Translations under genes and position numbers: made by a program
The notes under the pieces: generated by a model
What the model was told of the DNA's origin: nothing
Seen by the model: the letters and a program-made list of their open reading frames with translations, nothing else
Databases searched by the model: none
NCBI GenBank assembly: GCA_902388495.1
Contig: CABMPP010000005.1
Coordinates: 1-64,000 of the forward strand
Source of the DNA: an uncultured Bacteroides sp.
GTDB lineage: Bacteria > Bacteroidota > Bacteroidia > Bacteroidales > Bacteroidaceae
Reading direction: 5' to 3'
Length of the DNA: 64,000 bases
In this document: one piece after another, positions 34,328 to 43,206 of the stretch
Numbering within the stretch: the first letter of the stretch is position 1
How the letters are laid out: every line of letters starts with the position of its first letter

Positions 34328-37051
34328 TTATTCTTCCGTAGAGAAGAGTGAAAACAATTCTTGCTGTTTCAGCGGTTTGGCTATGAAGACATTACATCCG
34401 GCCTCCAAGGCAGCAATTCTGTCAGACTCGAAAGCATTGGCAGTAAGTGCAATAATCAGAATATCCTGATTGAATTCCCTAATTCTCCGAACCGCTTCCA
34501 GACCTCCCATGATAGGCATCTTCATATCCATCAGAACAAAATCAAAATGCTCTTCACGAACCTTCTGAACAGCATCGGCACCATTTACGGCACGGGTCGT
34601 ATTGTAATCTTTAAGAATATGCTGTACCAGCGAATAATTACTGTCATTATCCTCGGCAATCAAAATCCTCAGATCTTGCTTGTTTGCCCTTTTCAGATGC
34701 AGTTTTTGCTCTACCGGTTGCAAGATATTATCCTCTTCCTCCTCCAGATAAGTGATTTCACAAGGCGTCCATGCCCAAAAGGTTGTTCCGACATCCGGAG
34801 TAGAGACAAATCCTATTTCACCTCCCGCTCCTTCAATGATAGCCCGTGAAATGGCCAGTCCGAGTCCCGTTCCCTGTGCAAACTCATTGAGTTTCTGAAA
34901 CCGTCCGAATACCCGGTCCTGCAAATCCAGAGGAATACCGACCCCTGTATCTTCAACATAAATCCGGATACCTCCCCGTTCGATAGAATATCCCATCTTG
35001 ATATGTCCCGAATGGGTACACTTCACAGCATTGGAAAGGAAGTTCAACCATACTTGTTTCAAGCGGTTTCTGTCCAGGAAGATATTACACTCCGCACCCG
35101 AACTATCCAGGAGGAATTCAACATCAGGATTCGTCACCTTCGGCAGAATCATTGTATACAACTCACTACGCAGTTTTGCCAGATTGAATGTTTCCCTTTT
35201 GCGTTCGAGAATGCCCGACTCGATCTTGGAAAGATCAAGAATATCATCAATCAGGCGCAACAACAGTTCATTGTTGGAATGTATAATTTCTACATATTCT
35301 TCTTTCTCGGCAGGGTCTTCACAATATGCCATAAGCTCGGAAAAGCCTACAATGGCATTAAGAGGCGTACGTATTTCATGACTCATATTGGCCAGGAATG
35401 CCGATTTGAGTTTGTCGGACAGTTCAGCCTTTTCTTTCAATTCCTTCAGTTCCTGGGTCACCTTTTCCCATTCCGTATTATTAAAGCAGATACCGGTGTA
35501 CCGGATTACTTTTCCCGCTTTATTCTTCTCTGACTGAATACCGGTAACCACCAGACTCTGCCATTCCTGATCCCACTTGGTTTTGGAACGGTACTTTAAG
35601 GTAAAATCGGTATCCGTTCCCTGCAACATGAGGTTCATCGTTTCAAGAAAGCGTTCCACATCATCGGGATGTGCAAAATTCTGATAATCTTCCGGAGCGA
35701 TAGGTCGCTCCGGATCATAATCGTTCACCGGGTCATTGAATGCTTTGAATAGCCTGCTCCGCACATCGAAGTCCCAATAAGACATACCGACCGTCTTGAA
35801 AGTAAGCTCCATTTTATAATTTCTTTCCTTGAGCTCCTCATCCAACTGGTGCAGTTTGGAGATATTCTGCCGGAATCCGGTATATCTCATAATATTCCCG
35901 TTTTCATCTTGCTCGAAAGGAACACCTATCACGTTGCAATATTGCCAGGCATCATCATATTTTGTCTTAATTCTGCAAGTCAGATCAAGAGTCATATTCT
36001 TACCTGAAATCATGGACTGTATGGCATCATTGAATACAGAATAATCCTCCGGATGCGTCACCTCCCGAAGTTCCGGAATTGTGATTTGCTTGTCACTGGC
36101 ATAGTCATTAATGGGATCGTTATAAGATTCCATCTTTTGGGTCCGCACATCAAAATCCCAATGAACAATATTGCTGACCTGCATAGCCAATTCCCGCTTC
36201 GCAATCAGCTCTTCGGTCTTCTTGGTCATCAGCACTTTTTCCGTCACCTCCAGTTGCGTACCGATAATCAGCAACTTTCCCCGGTGTTCGGAAGACAGGC
36301 GCATCCGACTTTCATAGAACCGATACTGCTTTTTTTCTTCATCATAACAACGCAACGTGATATGTCCGTGCTGGATTTTCCTGTCCACCAATTGCGAAAA
36401 AATCTGCTGCAAAGGCATACGGTCTTGAGGATGCAACCTGCTCAGCATATTCTCCCATCCTACTGTAGTCTTTATAATAGGTTCACCATACAAAGGGCTA
36501 AAAGTCTTTTTATGTACATCGTATACCCATGAAGACATTTTAGCGGCGTCCATCGCCATTTCCAGATTCTTCTTGCTTTCTTCCGTGCGGAAATCGGCTT
36601 CCTTTGCGGCAGTCACATCATTGGACAGCAATATATGACCGATAATCGTCCCCGCATCATTACGCAAAGGAACGATCTTGGCTTCGTAAATTATGGATTT
36701 CTGGTTATTGCTTACGAAATAAGCATCATCATTGATCCGATCAAAATCGAACTCAAATTCTAAAGAGACGTCGTCGCCTACCCGTATTTTCTTTTTAAGT
36801 TCATCGTCCATATACGGGCTATTGAAGAGATTGACCGTATTCACCACCTTTGTCCGGTCTTCAACACCATACATAAGCAAGGCATGGTCGTTTATACTAC
36901 GCAAGACTCCATCCACATCATAGATTTCAATACTTATCGGCAAACGGGCATACAAGCTCTCTGCTAATAAAAGCTCTTCTTGAACTAATTCCGGCTTCTC
37001 CCCGGAAGACATCACCTCATTGTCGTGGGAAACGGTTTCATTTTGTTCCAT
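34328..37051 (-). CDS. Soluble PAS hybrid histidine kinase/response regulator
   Basis: 907 residues without transmembrane segments. About three to four PAS/PAC units (roughly 30-150, 160-280, 285-410, 405-525), a short coiled coil, HisKA with NMSHEIRTPLNAI (about 550), HATPase_c (about 650-765; VWLNFLSNAVKCT, EDTGVGIPLD, GTGLGLAI) and a C-terminal receiver (about 790-905; LIAEDNDSN, FVLMDMKMP, ALTANAF, KPL). Sensing is therefore cytoplasmic, perhaps redox or a small ligand. No output domain, so phosphate must go to another protein. The AraC-type hybrid regulator gene lies directly upstream on the same strand, but a promoter separates them. Confidence 0.9.
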   Translation of the reverse strand: MEQNETVSHDNEVMSSGEKPELVQEELLLAESLYARLPISIEIYDVDGVLRSINDHALLMYGVEDRTKVVNTVNLFNSPYMDDELKKKIRVGDDVSLEFEFDFDRINDDAYFVSNNQKSIIYEAKIVPLRNDAGTIIGHILLSNDVTAAKEADFRTEESKKNLEMAMDAAKMSSWVYDVHKKTFSPLYGEPIIKTTVGWENMLSRLHPQDRMPLQQIFSQLVDRKIQHGHITLRCYDEEKKQYRFYESRMRLSSEHRGKLLIIGTQLEVTEKVLMTKKTEELIAKRELAMQVSNIVHWDFDVRTQKMESYNDPINDYASDKQITIPELREVTHPEDYSVFNDAIQSMISGKNMTLDLTCRIKTKYDDAWQYCNVIGVPFEQDENGNIMRYTGFRQNISKLHQLDEELKERNYKMELTFKTVGMSYWDFDVRSRLFKAFNDPVNDYDPERPIAPEDYQNFAHPDDVERFLETMNLMLQGTDTDFTLKYRSKTKWDQEWQSLVVTGIQSEKNKAGKVIRYTGICFNNTEWEKVTQELKELKEKAELSDKLKSAFLANMSHEIRTPLNAIVGFSELMAYCEDPAEKEEYVEIIHSNNELLLRLIDDILDLSKIESGILERKRETFNLAKLRSELYTMILPKVTNPDVEFLLDSSGAECNIFLDRNRLKQVWLNFLSNAVKCTHSGHIKMGYSIERGGIRIYVEDTGVGIPLDLQDRVFGRFQKLNEFAQGTGLGLAISRAIIEGAGGEIGFVSTPDVGTTFWAWTPCEITYLEEEEDNILQPVEQKLHLKRANKQDLRILIAEDNDSNYSLVQHILKDYNTTRAVNGADAVQKVREEHFDFVLMDMKMPIMGGLEAVRRIREFNQDILIIALTANAFESDRIAALEAGCNVFIAKPLKQQELFSLFSTEE

Positions 37052-37137
37052 TTATCTCTCAGTTTTTTACAGACATGTTTGTTGTTTTAAGAGGTTCTAC
37101 GCCAAATTATTACAGCTTTGACATAGGGCTTGCGTTG

Positions 37138-37145
37138 CAAATGTA
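37138..37145 (-). promoter_or_regulatory. -7 box of hybrid kinase gene
   Basis: TACATTTG on the minus strand, 86 bases before the ATG. Together with the terminator at 37255 it accounts for the 243-base gap. Confidence 0.5.
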
Positions 37146-37254
37146 TAATTAAAAAATCACAATCTGAAATTTAAAAGAATAAAACACATCCACAACCAGA
37201 TAAAACAAGTAGAAAAGCAGAAAAAGCATACTTACAGAAGCACAGAAAGCAGAA

Positions 37255-37287
37255 AACGAGAGACTGACACAAGATCAGTCCCTCGTT
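37255..37287 (-). terminator. Terminator of AraC-type hybrid regulator gene
   Basis: AACGAG-GACTGA pairs with TCAGTC-CTCGTT around a 7-base loop with one internal A/C mismatch; then TTTTCTGC on the minus strand, 8 bases beyond the stop. Confidence 0.6.
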
Positions 37288-37294
37288 CAGGGCA

Positions 37295-38989
37295 TTAAGT
37301 CCTTTTGATAAATTCTTTAGGTGTCCTTCCAAAATATTCCTTATACCTGCCTCTGAAATTCTTCAGATTTCTCAAGCCTACCATTTCCGCAACGATGGTT
37401 ACAGAATATTTTCCGCTTTCCAACAACTCACGCGCTTTTTCCATACGTATCCGCGAAATCAGATATTTGGGAGCTTCGCCCGTCAGGGCCTTCCATTTGT
37501 TATAGAAGGTAGTACGGCTCATGCACATCCTCGAAGCAATATCATCAATCGTCAGATCTTCCTTATCCAGATTTTCCAGAATATACCCCCTCACTTCTTT
37601 CAGAAAGTCCAGGTTAATATCCCGCGAAGCCCCATCCAGTTTCTTTGCCAGGAAACCATCGCCAAATACCTTCTCCAAGAATGACTTCCTGAGTACACGG
37701 CTGTTGTTTATCAATACGAATATTTCTATTTTTAAATCTTCTAAATTAAACGGTTTACAAATAAAGACATCCGCCAAAGACAAGTGCCTCTTTTCACGTC
37801 GTTCCAAGTCAATATGCGAGCCTAGCAATATCACCGGAATAAAAGAAGTTTCTCTGGATGTCTTCAATTTCGAAGAAAGTTCCTCACCACCCATACGGTG
37901 CAACATGATATCGCAAATCACCAGATCAGGATATTCCTCACGTATGGCCTTCAAAGCTTCCTCACCGTCACTGAAACTTTTCACGATGAAATACTCCGCT
38001 AAACGGTCCTCTAAATAGCACCTGAATTTCTCATCATTATCTGCAAGAATAACCAAGGGTCTGTCTATATCCTTTTTTCTACAGGAATTACGAAAAAGCG
38101 CTCCTGTCTCATCTTCAATAAGAGTTTCCAATACCTTCTTAGTTCCATATTCCACTCCATGCATGCAGGGACATTTGATAGGAAACCGAAGTAAGACTTC
38201 ACTTTCCTGAATCAATATTTTTCCGTTACATAACTCCAGCAATTTATCAAATAAGGCTCCACCTATGGCATGCTGACCGTGATACCAGACTCTGGAGATA
38301 GGCAGTCGCGAGGCGTAGCACTTGCAACGTCTCAAAAACTGCTCGTTTTCGGCAGTCTTTATCTTAATGGCCCAGAAATCACCCTTCAAAGAAATCGTCA
38401 TCACAAGGTGTGCCTTGGGAAGGGAGCACTCGATGGCACTCAATATAAACTTATCAATGACCGGAGATATTTTGCCCTGGTCAAACCAGGCACTGGCATA
38501 ATCAAAATCGGGCACAAGTTCCAGATTCATCCGCAATCCGGCAGCATAACTTTGCAAAGGATATACTTTCTTCTTCATGAATGCCCCGATCTCATGCTCT
38601 GCCACAGTCAGGTTTCTGGAATGGATGAAAAGATGCTTCAATTCCATCAGCCTCACCAGATGTTGTTCAAGACCATCTATATTGTGAATTGCAACGGTCA
38701 GTTCTTTCTTAATCGACTCCGGACAGGCCCCGTCGCATGCAACGCCCAACGGAGTTTTTATCAACGAGATAGGATTACGGATATCCCGGAACGTATCAAT
38801 GAAATATTGATTTCCTTCCTTCAACAGATCCCTTTCTTCACTGACATAAGCCAAATGAAACAAAAGCCAGCACAGCAAACACATTCCACCAAACATAACC
38901 GGCAAAACAGAACCCGGAAAACATCGATATAATCCCACCGATACAAAAAAAATAAATAACGACACTACTATTATTAATACATGCTTCAT
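37295..38989 (-). CDS. HTCS-like regulator with degenerate kinase core, REC and AraC HTH
   Basis: 564 residues from M at 38989. Two N-terminal transmembrane helices (about 2-45) with almost no periplasmic part; then a kinase-like region, a receiver (LVILADNDEK, phospho-Asp in LVICDIML, Lys in CKPF) and a C-terminal AraC-type double helix-turn-helix (LTIDDIASRMCMSRTTFYNK and the last 50 residues). Compared with hybrid two-component systems of Bacteroides, the large sensor domain is absent and the H box reads TFRDIRNPISLIK, with Arg where the phospho-His should be. The ATP lid motifs (DxGxG, GxGL) are also not recognisable. It looks like a pseudokinase that needs phosphate from elsewhere. Confidence 0.8.
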   Translation of the reverse strand: MKHVLIIVVSLFIFFVSVGLYRCFPGSVLPVMFGGMCLLCWLLFHLAYVSEERDLLKEGNQYFIDTFRDIRNPISLIKTPLGVACDGACPESIKKELTVAIHNIDGLEQHLVRLMELKHLFIHSRNLTVAEHEIGAFMKKKVYPLQSYAAGLRMNLELVPDFDYASAWFDQGKISPVIDKFILSAIECSLPKAHLVMTISLKGDFWAIKIKTAENEQFLRRCKCYASRLPISRVWYHGQHAIGGALFDKLLELCNGKILIQESEVLLRFPIKCPCMHGVEYGTKKVLETLIEDETGALFRNSCRKKDIDRPLVILADNDEKFRCYLEDRLAEYFIVKSFSDGEEALKAIREEYPDLVICDIMLHRMGGEELSSKLKTSRETSFIPVILLGSHIDLERREKRHLSLADVFICKPFNLEDLKIEIFVLINNSRVLRKSFLEKVFGDGFLAKKLDGASRDINLDFLKEVRGYILENLDKEDLTIDDIASRMCMSRTTFYNKWKALTGEAPKYLISRIRMEKARELLESGKYSVTIVAEMVGLRNLKNFRGRYKEYFGRTPKEFIKRT

Positions 38990-39205
38990 ACTATATACAT
39001 TTAAGTCACATTCTTTTAATTCACTCTCTAACCTGAAGCTCAGACAAAACAACTGTAAGATTACCCAAAGTATCACCAGAAGGCGATCTTATGCGAGGTA
39101 CTTTGTTGTATTTGTCCTTCATATTCATATCTCGTTCTCTTACAGATGTTTTCTAAAGAAAAAAAATAATAGTATAACAACCAGAACTGCAAAAAGATGT
39201 GGCTC

Positions 39206-39236
39206 TTGTTCATACAATCGAAAGAAGCTATCTTTG
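39206..39236 (+). promoter_or_regulatory. Promoter of MFS transporter gene
   Basis: -33 TTG (39206-39208), 20-base spacer, -7 TATCTTTG (39229-39236). The -7 box ends 4 bases before the ATG, so the transcript should be leaderless or nearly so. Confidence 0.7.
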
Positions 39237-39240
39237 CAGT

Positions 39241-40416
39241 ATGAAACCAGAATTGAAAGAAAACGGCGGATTGCCGCCACATATACTTTGGACGCTTGCC
39301 ATCGTAGCAGGCATATCCGTGGCAAACCTGTACTATAACCAGCCATTACTGAACATAATGCGCCATGAGCTTGGAGTCTCTGAGTTCAAAACCAACTTGA
39401 TTGCCATGATTACACAAGTGGGCTATGCCCTGGGATTGCTGTTCATTGTTCCGTTGGGCGACCTCTATCAGCGCAAAAAGATAATATTGATAAATTTCTT
39501 CTTGCTCATATTCTCCTTACTGGGTATTGCCGTAGCGCCCAATATTTATATTATCTGGGCGGCATCGCTCATCACGGGCATCTGTTCCATGATACCGCAA
39601 ATCTTTGTCCCGATAGCATCGCAGTTCTCCCGTCCCGAAAACAAGGGTCGGAATGTAGGTGTCGTCATCTCCGGATTGTTGACGGGAATACTGGCATCGC
39701 GTGTTGTCAGCGGGTTTGTAGGCGAGGTTTTGGGATGGCGCGAAATGTACTTCATTGCAGCAGGCATGATGCTGGTTTGCGCCATTGTGGTACTGAAAGT
39801 ACTGCCGGATATACGCCCCACATTTCAGGGAAAGTATGCCGATTTAATGAAATCTCTCTTCTTGTTGGTGAGAGATTATCCGGCGCTACGTATTTATTCG
39901 GTACGTTCCGGGTTGGTGTTCGGTTCATTTCTTGCCATGTGGTCGTGCCTTGCCTTCAAAATGGGAGAAGCTCCTTTTTATGCAAGCAGCGACGTCATCG
40001 GGATACTGGGTTTATGTGGCATAGCGGGGGCTCTTACCGCCTCTTTTGTGGGTAAGTATGTAAAAACTGTAGGAATACGTAACTTCAATTTCATAGGCTG
40101 TACACTGAATATATTAGCGTGGGCATTACTTTATTTCTGCGGCAACAGCTATGCAGGCATTATTGCCGGTATCATAATCATTGATATAGGTATGCAGTGC
40201 ATTCAACTCAGTAACCAGACAAGCATCTTCGACATCTGCCCTTCGGCCTCCAACCGGGTAAATACCATCTTTATGACGACCTATTTCATCGGCGGTTCAC
40301 TGGGAACCTTCCTTGCCGGCAGTTGCTGGCAAGCATGGGGATGGGCCGGTGTAGCCGGTATAGGTGCAATGCTGACAATAATATCACTTACCATCACACT
40401 TTGTACCAAGAAATGA
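39241..40416 (+). CDS. Major facilitator superfamily transporter
   Basis: 391 residues from M at 39241, twelve predicted transmembrane helices. The loop 2-3 motif is PLGDLYQRKKII (GxLxDRxGRK type), and NLYYNQPLLNIM in helix 1 is characteristic of the YgaY/YnfM-like drug-efflux-type MFS group. The inner-membrane substrate cannot be told from sequence. The start is chosen since the promoter overlaps the 14-codon longer form. Divergent from the AraC-type regulator gene, with a 251-base gap, so regulation by it is possible. Confidence 0.85.
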   Translation: MKPELKENGGLPPHILWTLAIVAGISVANLYYNQPLLNIMRHELGVSEFKTNLIAMITQVGYALGLLFIVPLGDLYQRKKIILINFFLLIFSLLGIAVAPNIYIIWAASLITGICSMIPQIFVPIASQFSRPENKGRNVGVVISGLLTGILASRVVSGFVGEVLGWREMYFIAAGMMLVCAIVVLKVLPDIRPTFQGKYADLMKSLFLLVRDYPALRIYSVRSGLVFGSFLAMWSCLAFKMGEAPFYASSDVIGILGLCGIAGALTASFVGKYVKTVGIRNFNFIGCTLNILAWALLYFCGNSYAGIIAGIIIIDIGMQCIQLSNQTSIFDICPSASNRVNTIFMTTYFIGGSLGTFLAGSCWQAWGWAGVAGIGAMLTIISLTITLCTKK

Positions 40417-40432
40417 AGAAAAAGAAATACAC

Positions 40433-41479
40433 TTATCTCGATACACGTCCCGAAGTATTTCCGTTCATCAGGCTCTCCACCTCTTCTACCGTCACAAGAT
40501 TGAAATCGCCAAAAACGGTATTCTTCAGTGCAGAAGCTGCAAGGGCATACTCCAATGCCTTTTGGTCATCATGCGGATAAGTTATCAAACCGTATATCAT
40601 GCCACCGACGAAAGCATCGCCTGCACCGACACGGTCCACTTCATGCTCAATGTCGTAGATGCCGGTATGCTTTAAGATGCCGTCGGAGTAAAGGACAGCG
40701 GCAAGCAGATTGTGATTCGAAGTAATGGAATTGCGCAGTTCAAGGAACACCTTCCGGCAACGGGGCACAAGTGCAGAGACTTTCTGCCCAAAGGCTTCAA
40801 AAGCCGGAAGATTGGACTCGAAAGAGGTATCGGCGGCAGTAACGGCTTTGAATCCGACAGGCTGTACGCCAAGAATTTCCTGATATTCAGGTTCTGCACC
40901 GAAGATGACATCGCTGTATTGCACTAAAGGCTGCATCACTTCGGCAGCCGTACGGCCATAGTTCCAAAGTTTCTTACGGAAGTTAAGGTCGCAGGAGATA
41001 GTCAGTCCCATGCGATGGGCTACTTCGAGCGCTTCCCGGCAGGCATCGGCGCCGTCTTGCGAAAGGGCAGCCGCAATACCCGACCAGTGGAACCAGCCGG
41101 CATCGGCAAATATCTTTTCCCAATCTATCATGCCGGGACGGAGTGTGGCGAAGGAGGAGCCTTCGCGATCGTACACTACATTCGAATTACGGAAAGCGGC
41201 ACCGCATTCCAGATAATAAAGTCCCAAGCGCTTGCCTCCCCAAACAATGCCCTCCGTACCCAAGCCGCTGGCGCGAAGAGATGCAATACAGGCACGAGCC
41301 ACGGCATTATCCGGCAAGCGGGTGACAAACTCGGTCGGTATGCCAAAGTGTGCCAGTGACACGGCGACATTGGCTTCACTACCGCCATAAGTTGCTATAA
41401 ATTCATTGGTTTGCGAGAAACGGCGAAAACCCGGAGTGGTGAGGCGAAGCATTACTTCGCCAAAAGTTACTACTTTCAT
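40433..41479 (-). CDS. kdgK: PfkB-family sugar kinase, probable 2-keto-3-deoxygluconate kinase
   Basis: 348 residues, ribokinase fold. Start MKVVTFGEVMLRLTTPG and YGGSEANVAVSLAHFG in the sugar site are typical of KDG kinases; DRVGAGDAFVGGM holds the catalytic Asp. It phosphorylates 2-keto-3-deoxygluconate from uronate breakdown (pectin, alginate). No aldolase gene is seen beside it, although kdgK-kdgA pairs are common. Convergent with the MFS gene, 16 bases apart; own promoter at 41512. Confidence 0.8.
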   Translation of the reverse strand: MKVVTFGEVMLRLTTPGFRRFSQTNEFIATYGGSEANVAVSLAHFGIPTEFVTRLPDNAVARACIASLRASGLGTEGIVWGGKRLGLYYLECGAAFRNSNVVYDREGSSFATLRPGMIDWEKIFADAGWFHWSGIAAALSQDGADACREALEVAHRMGLTISCDLNFRKKLWNYGRTAAEVMQPLVQYSDVIFGAEPEYQEILGVQPVGFKAVTAADTSFESNLPAFEAFGQKVSALVPRCRKVFLELRNSITSNHNLLAAVLYSDGILKHTGIYDIEHEVDRVGAGDAFVGGMIYGLITYPHDDQKALEYALAASALKNTVFGDFNLVTVEEVESLMNGNTSGRVSR

Positions 41480-41511
41480 TAGCCCTTACTATTATTTATT
41501 ATTGAGCGATA

Positions 41512-41519
41512 CAAAGATA
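41512..41519 (-). promoter_or_regulatory. -7 box of kdgK
   Basis: TATCTTTG on the minus strand, 32 bases before the ATG. Confidence 0.55.
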
Positions 41520-41560
41520 CTAAATGTCTCTATAAACAGAAACTTTCTCCTGATTTATCT

Positions 41561-41568
41561 TATCTTCG
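41561..41568 (+). promoter_or_regulatory. Near-consensus -7 box of small membrane protein gene
   Basis: TATCTTCG (one base off TAnnTTTG), 26 bases before the ATG at 41595; TTATCTTATCTTCG context. Confidence 0.35.
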
Positions 41569-41594
41569 CACCGTTCATAAACCAATACACTACA

Positions 41595-41798
41595 ATGAGC
41601 TCTACCAATAATAAAATCCCCTCTCCTCTTGTATCTCTCCTCCCCATCGCCTTTCTTGTAGGTATGGCCACCATCTTGAGCGTACCCACGCTGACGTACC
41701 TCCCCTACTGCTTTTTCAACCTGGTCAGTCCGCTGATGAGTATCTTTATTGCTGCTATCGGATATAAAATAATCAAAAAGCCGGTGAACAATCTCTGA
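41595..41798 (+). CDS. Small two-TM membrane protein, NhaC-N-terminus-like
   Basis: 67 residues from M at 41595 (the frame is open back to 41406, inside the kdgK gene on the other strand). Two hydrophobic helices (SLLPIAFLVGMATILSV and PLMSIFIAAIGYKI). The N-terminal PSPLVSLLPI looks like the beginning of NhaC-type Na+/H+ antiporters, which run to over 400 residues, but the rest does not follow that family, so it may be a remnant or an unrelated small protein. A near-consensus promoter supports expression. Evidence for function is weak. Confidence 0.45.
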   Translation: MSSTNNKIPSPLVSLLPIAFLVGMATILSVPTLTYLPYCFFNLVSPLMSIFIAAIGYKIIKKPVNNL

Positions 41799-41865
41799 TA
41801 GGCATTGTTCTTGCAATAAACTTATAACGAACAATTTATTAAACCTAAACAAAAAAGATTCGATT

Positions 41866-42456
41866 ATGAAAAAGTTTATTGCATTAGCAGCATTAGTATT
41901 GGTAAGCATGGCCACAACCACCATGTATGCACAAGAGAGTAGAGCCGAAAAGCGCGCAGACCGCAAAGCCCAGAGAGACGCAGAGCGTGCCCGGCTGAAA
42001 GCAGAACAACAAGTACAGGACGTCATATCCTATGACGACGCCGTAGCCGCCTTGCAGGCACATCAGTTTGTAATGGAAGCCGACCAGGTAATGTTCCGCA
42101 GCGGACAGACTGCATTTGTAAACTCCAACACCAACTTTGTATTGGTAAACCAGGGACGCGGCACCGTGCAGGTGGCCTTCAATACCGTCTATCCCGGTCC
42201 TAACGGCATCGGCGGTGTAACCGTGGACGGAACCGTTTCGGACATCCAGATGACTACCGACAAGAGAGGCAACGTAAACTGCAACTTCAGCATCCAGGGT
42301 ATCGGCATCTCTGCCCAAATATTCCTTACGCTGACCAATGGAGGCAACAATGCCACTGTAACCATCAGCCCGAACTTCAATTCCAACACCATGACCCTGA
42401 GTGGAAACCTCGTTCCGCTGGAACAATCCAATATCTTCAAGGGACGTTCCTGGTAA
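41866..42456 (+). CDS. DUF4251 family secreted protein
   Basis: 196 residues. Signal peptide to TMYAQ (about residue 23), a short highly charged helix (AEKRADRKAQRDAERARLKAEQ over residues about 27-48, 22 positions), then a beta-rich domain with LQAHQFVMEAD and the Asn-rich FVNSNTNFVLVNQGRG, typical of DUF4251 in Bacteroidetes. Periplasmic or outer-membrane-associated; no known role. 67 bases after the small membrane protein gene, followed by a terminator. Confidence 0.75.
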   Translation: MKKFIALAALVLVSMATTTMYAQESRAEKRADRKAQRDAERARLKAEQQVQDVISYDDAVAALQAHQFVMEADQVMFRSGQTAFVNSNTNFVLVNQGRGTVQVAFNTVYPGPNGIGGVTVDGTVSDIQMTTDKRGNVNCNFSIQGIGISAQIFLTLTNGGNNATVTISPNFNSNTMTLSGNLVPLEQSNIFKGRSW

Positions 42457-42481
42457 AACCCTTTTAAATATATATAATCTC

Positions 42482-42530
42482 ACTCCGCTGCAAATCACAT
42501 AAAAAGTGTACATTTGCAGCGGAGTTTTTT
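42482..42530 (+). terminator. Terminator of DUF4251 gene
   Basis: Stem ACTCCGCTGCAAAT/ATTTGCAGCGGAGT (14 bp perfect) with a 16-base loop and TTTTTTATTT. The loop and right arm contain the promoter of the next gene. Confidence 0.85.
42509..42516 (+). promoter_or_regulatory. -7 box of LuxR-type regulator gene
   Basis: TACATTTG straddles the loop and right arm of the DUF4251 terminator; the start would lie inside the terminator, about 20 bases before the ATG at 42544. Confidence 0.55.
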
Positions 42531-42543
42531 ATTTACGAACGTC

Positions 42544-43206
42544 ATGAGAGAATTTATCATCGCAGACAACCAGGACATCACCAAAGCCGGAATGATGTTT
42601 CTGCTAAGCAAGCAGAAAGAAACCTCCCTCCTGCTGGAAGCCGGCAACAAGGCAGAACTGATACAGCAGTTGCGCCTGCATCCTGCGGCAGTCGTCATTC
42701 TGGACTACACGCTTTTCGACTTTTCCGGTGCCGACGAACTGATTGTACTGCACGAGCGTTTCAAGGAATGCGACTGGCTGTTGTTCTCGGACGAGTTGAG
42801 CATGCCCTTCCTGCGGCAAGTATTGTTCAGCAGCATGGCATTCGGAGTTGTGCTGAAAGACAGTTCCAAAGAAGAGATATGGACCGCCCTGCAATGTACA
42901 TCGCGCAAGGAGCGCTTCATCTGCAACCACGTCAGCAACCTGCTGCTTTCGGGCGGCGGCGCATCCTCTCCCGCCCATCCCGCCATCAAAGACGACTTGC
43001 TGACTACCGCCGAGCGGAGTATTCTGAAAGAAATAGCCCTTGGAAAAACAACCAAGGAAATAGCCGCCGAGCGGAACCTGAGTTTTCATACCGTGAACAG
43101 TCACCGGAAGAACATCTTCCGGAAACTGGGCGTAAACAATGTGCACGAAGCCACCAAGTATGCCATGAAAGCAGGCATCGTAGACTTAGTGGAGTATTAT
43201 ATATAA
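42544..43206 (+). CDS. LuxR/NarL-type response regulator
   Basis: 220 residues from M at 42544. Receiver-like domain (about 1-120): acidic pair ADNQD, presumed phospho-Asp in [10 protein letters not shown], and Lys in VVLKDSS; the usual Thr/Ser position falls in LLFSDE. DNA-binding domain (about 150-215): [22 protein letters not shown], shown by its ends LTTAERS and KTTKEIA, and [17 protein letters not shown]. No sensor kinase is adjacent. The last 10 bases overlap the 3' end of mnmA on the other strand. Confidence 0.85.
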   Translation: MREFIIADNQDITKAGMMFLLSKQKETSLLLEAGNKAELIQQLRLHPAAVVILDYTLFDFSGADELIVLHERFKECDWLLFSDELSMPFLRQVLFSSMAFGVVLKDSSKEEIWTALQCTSRKERFICNHVSNLLLSGGGASSPAHPAIKDDLLTTAERSILKEIALGKTTKEIAAERNLSFHTVNSHRKNIFRKLGVNNVHEATKYAMKAGIVDLVEYYI

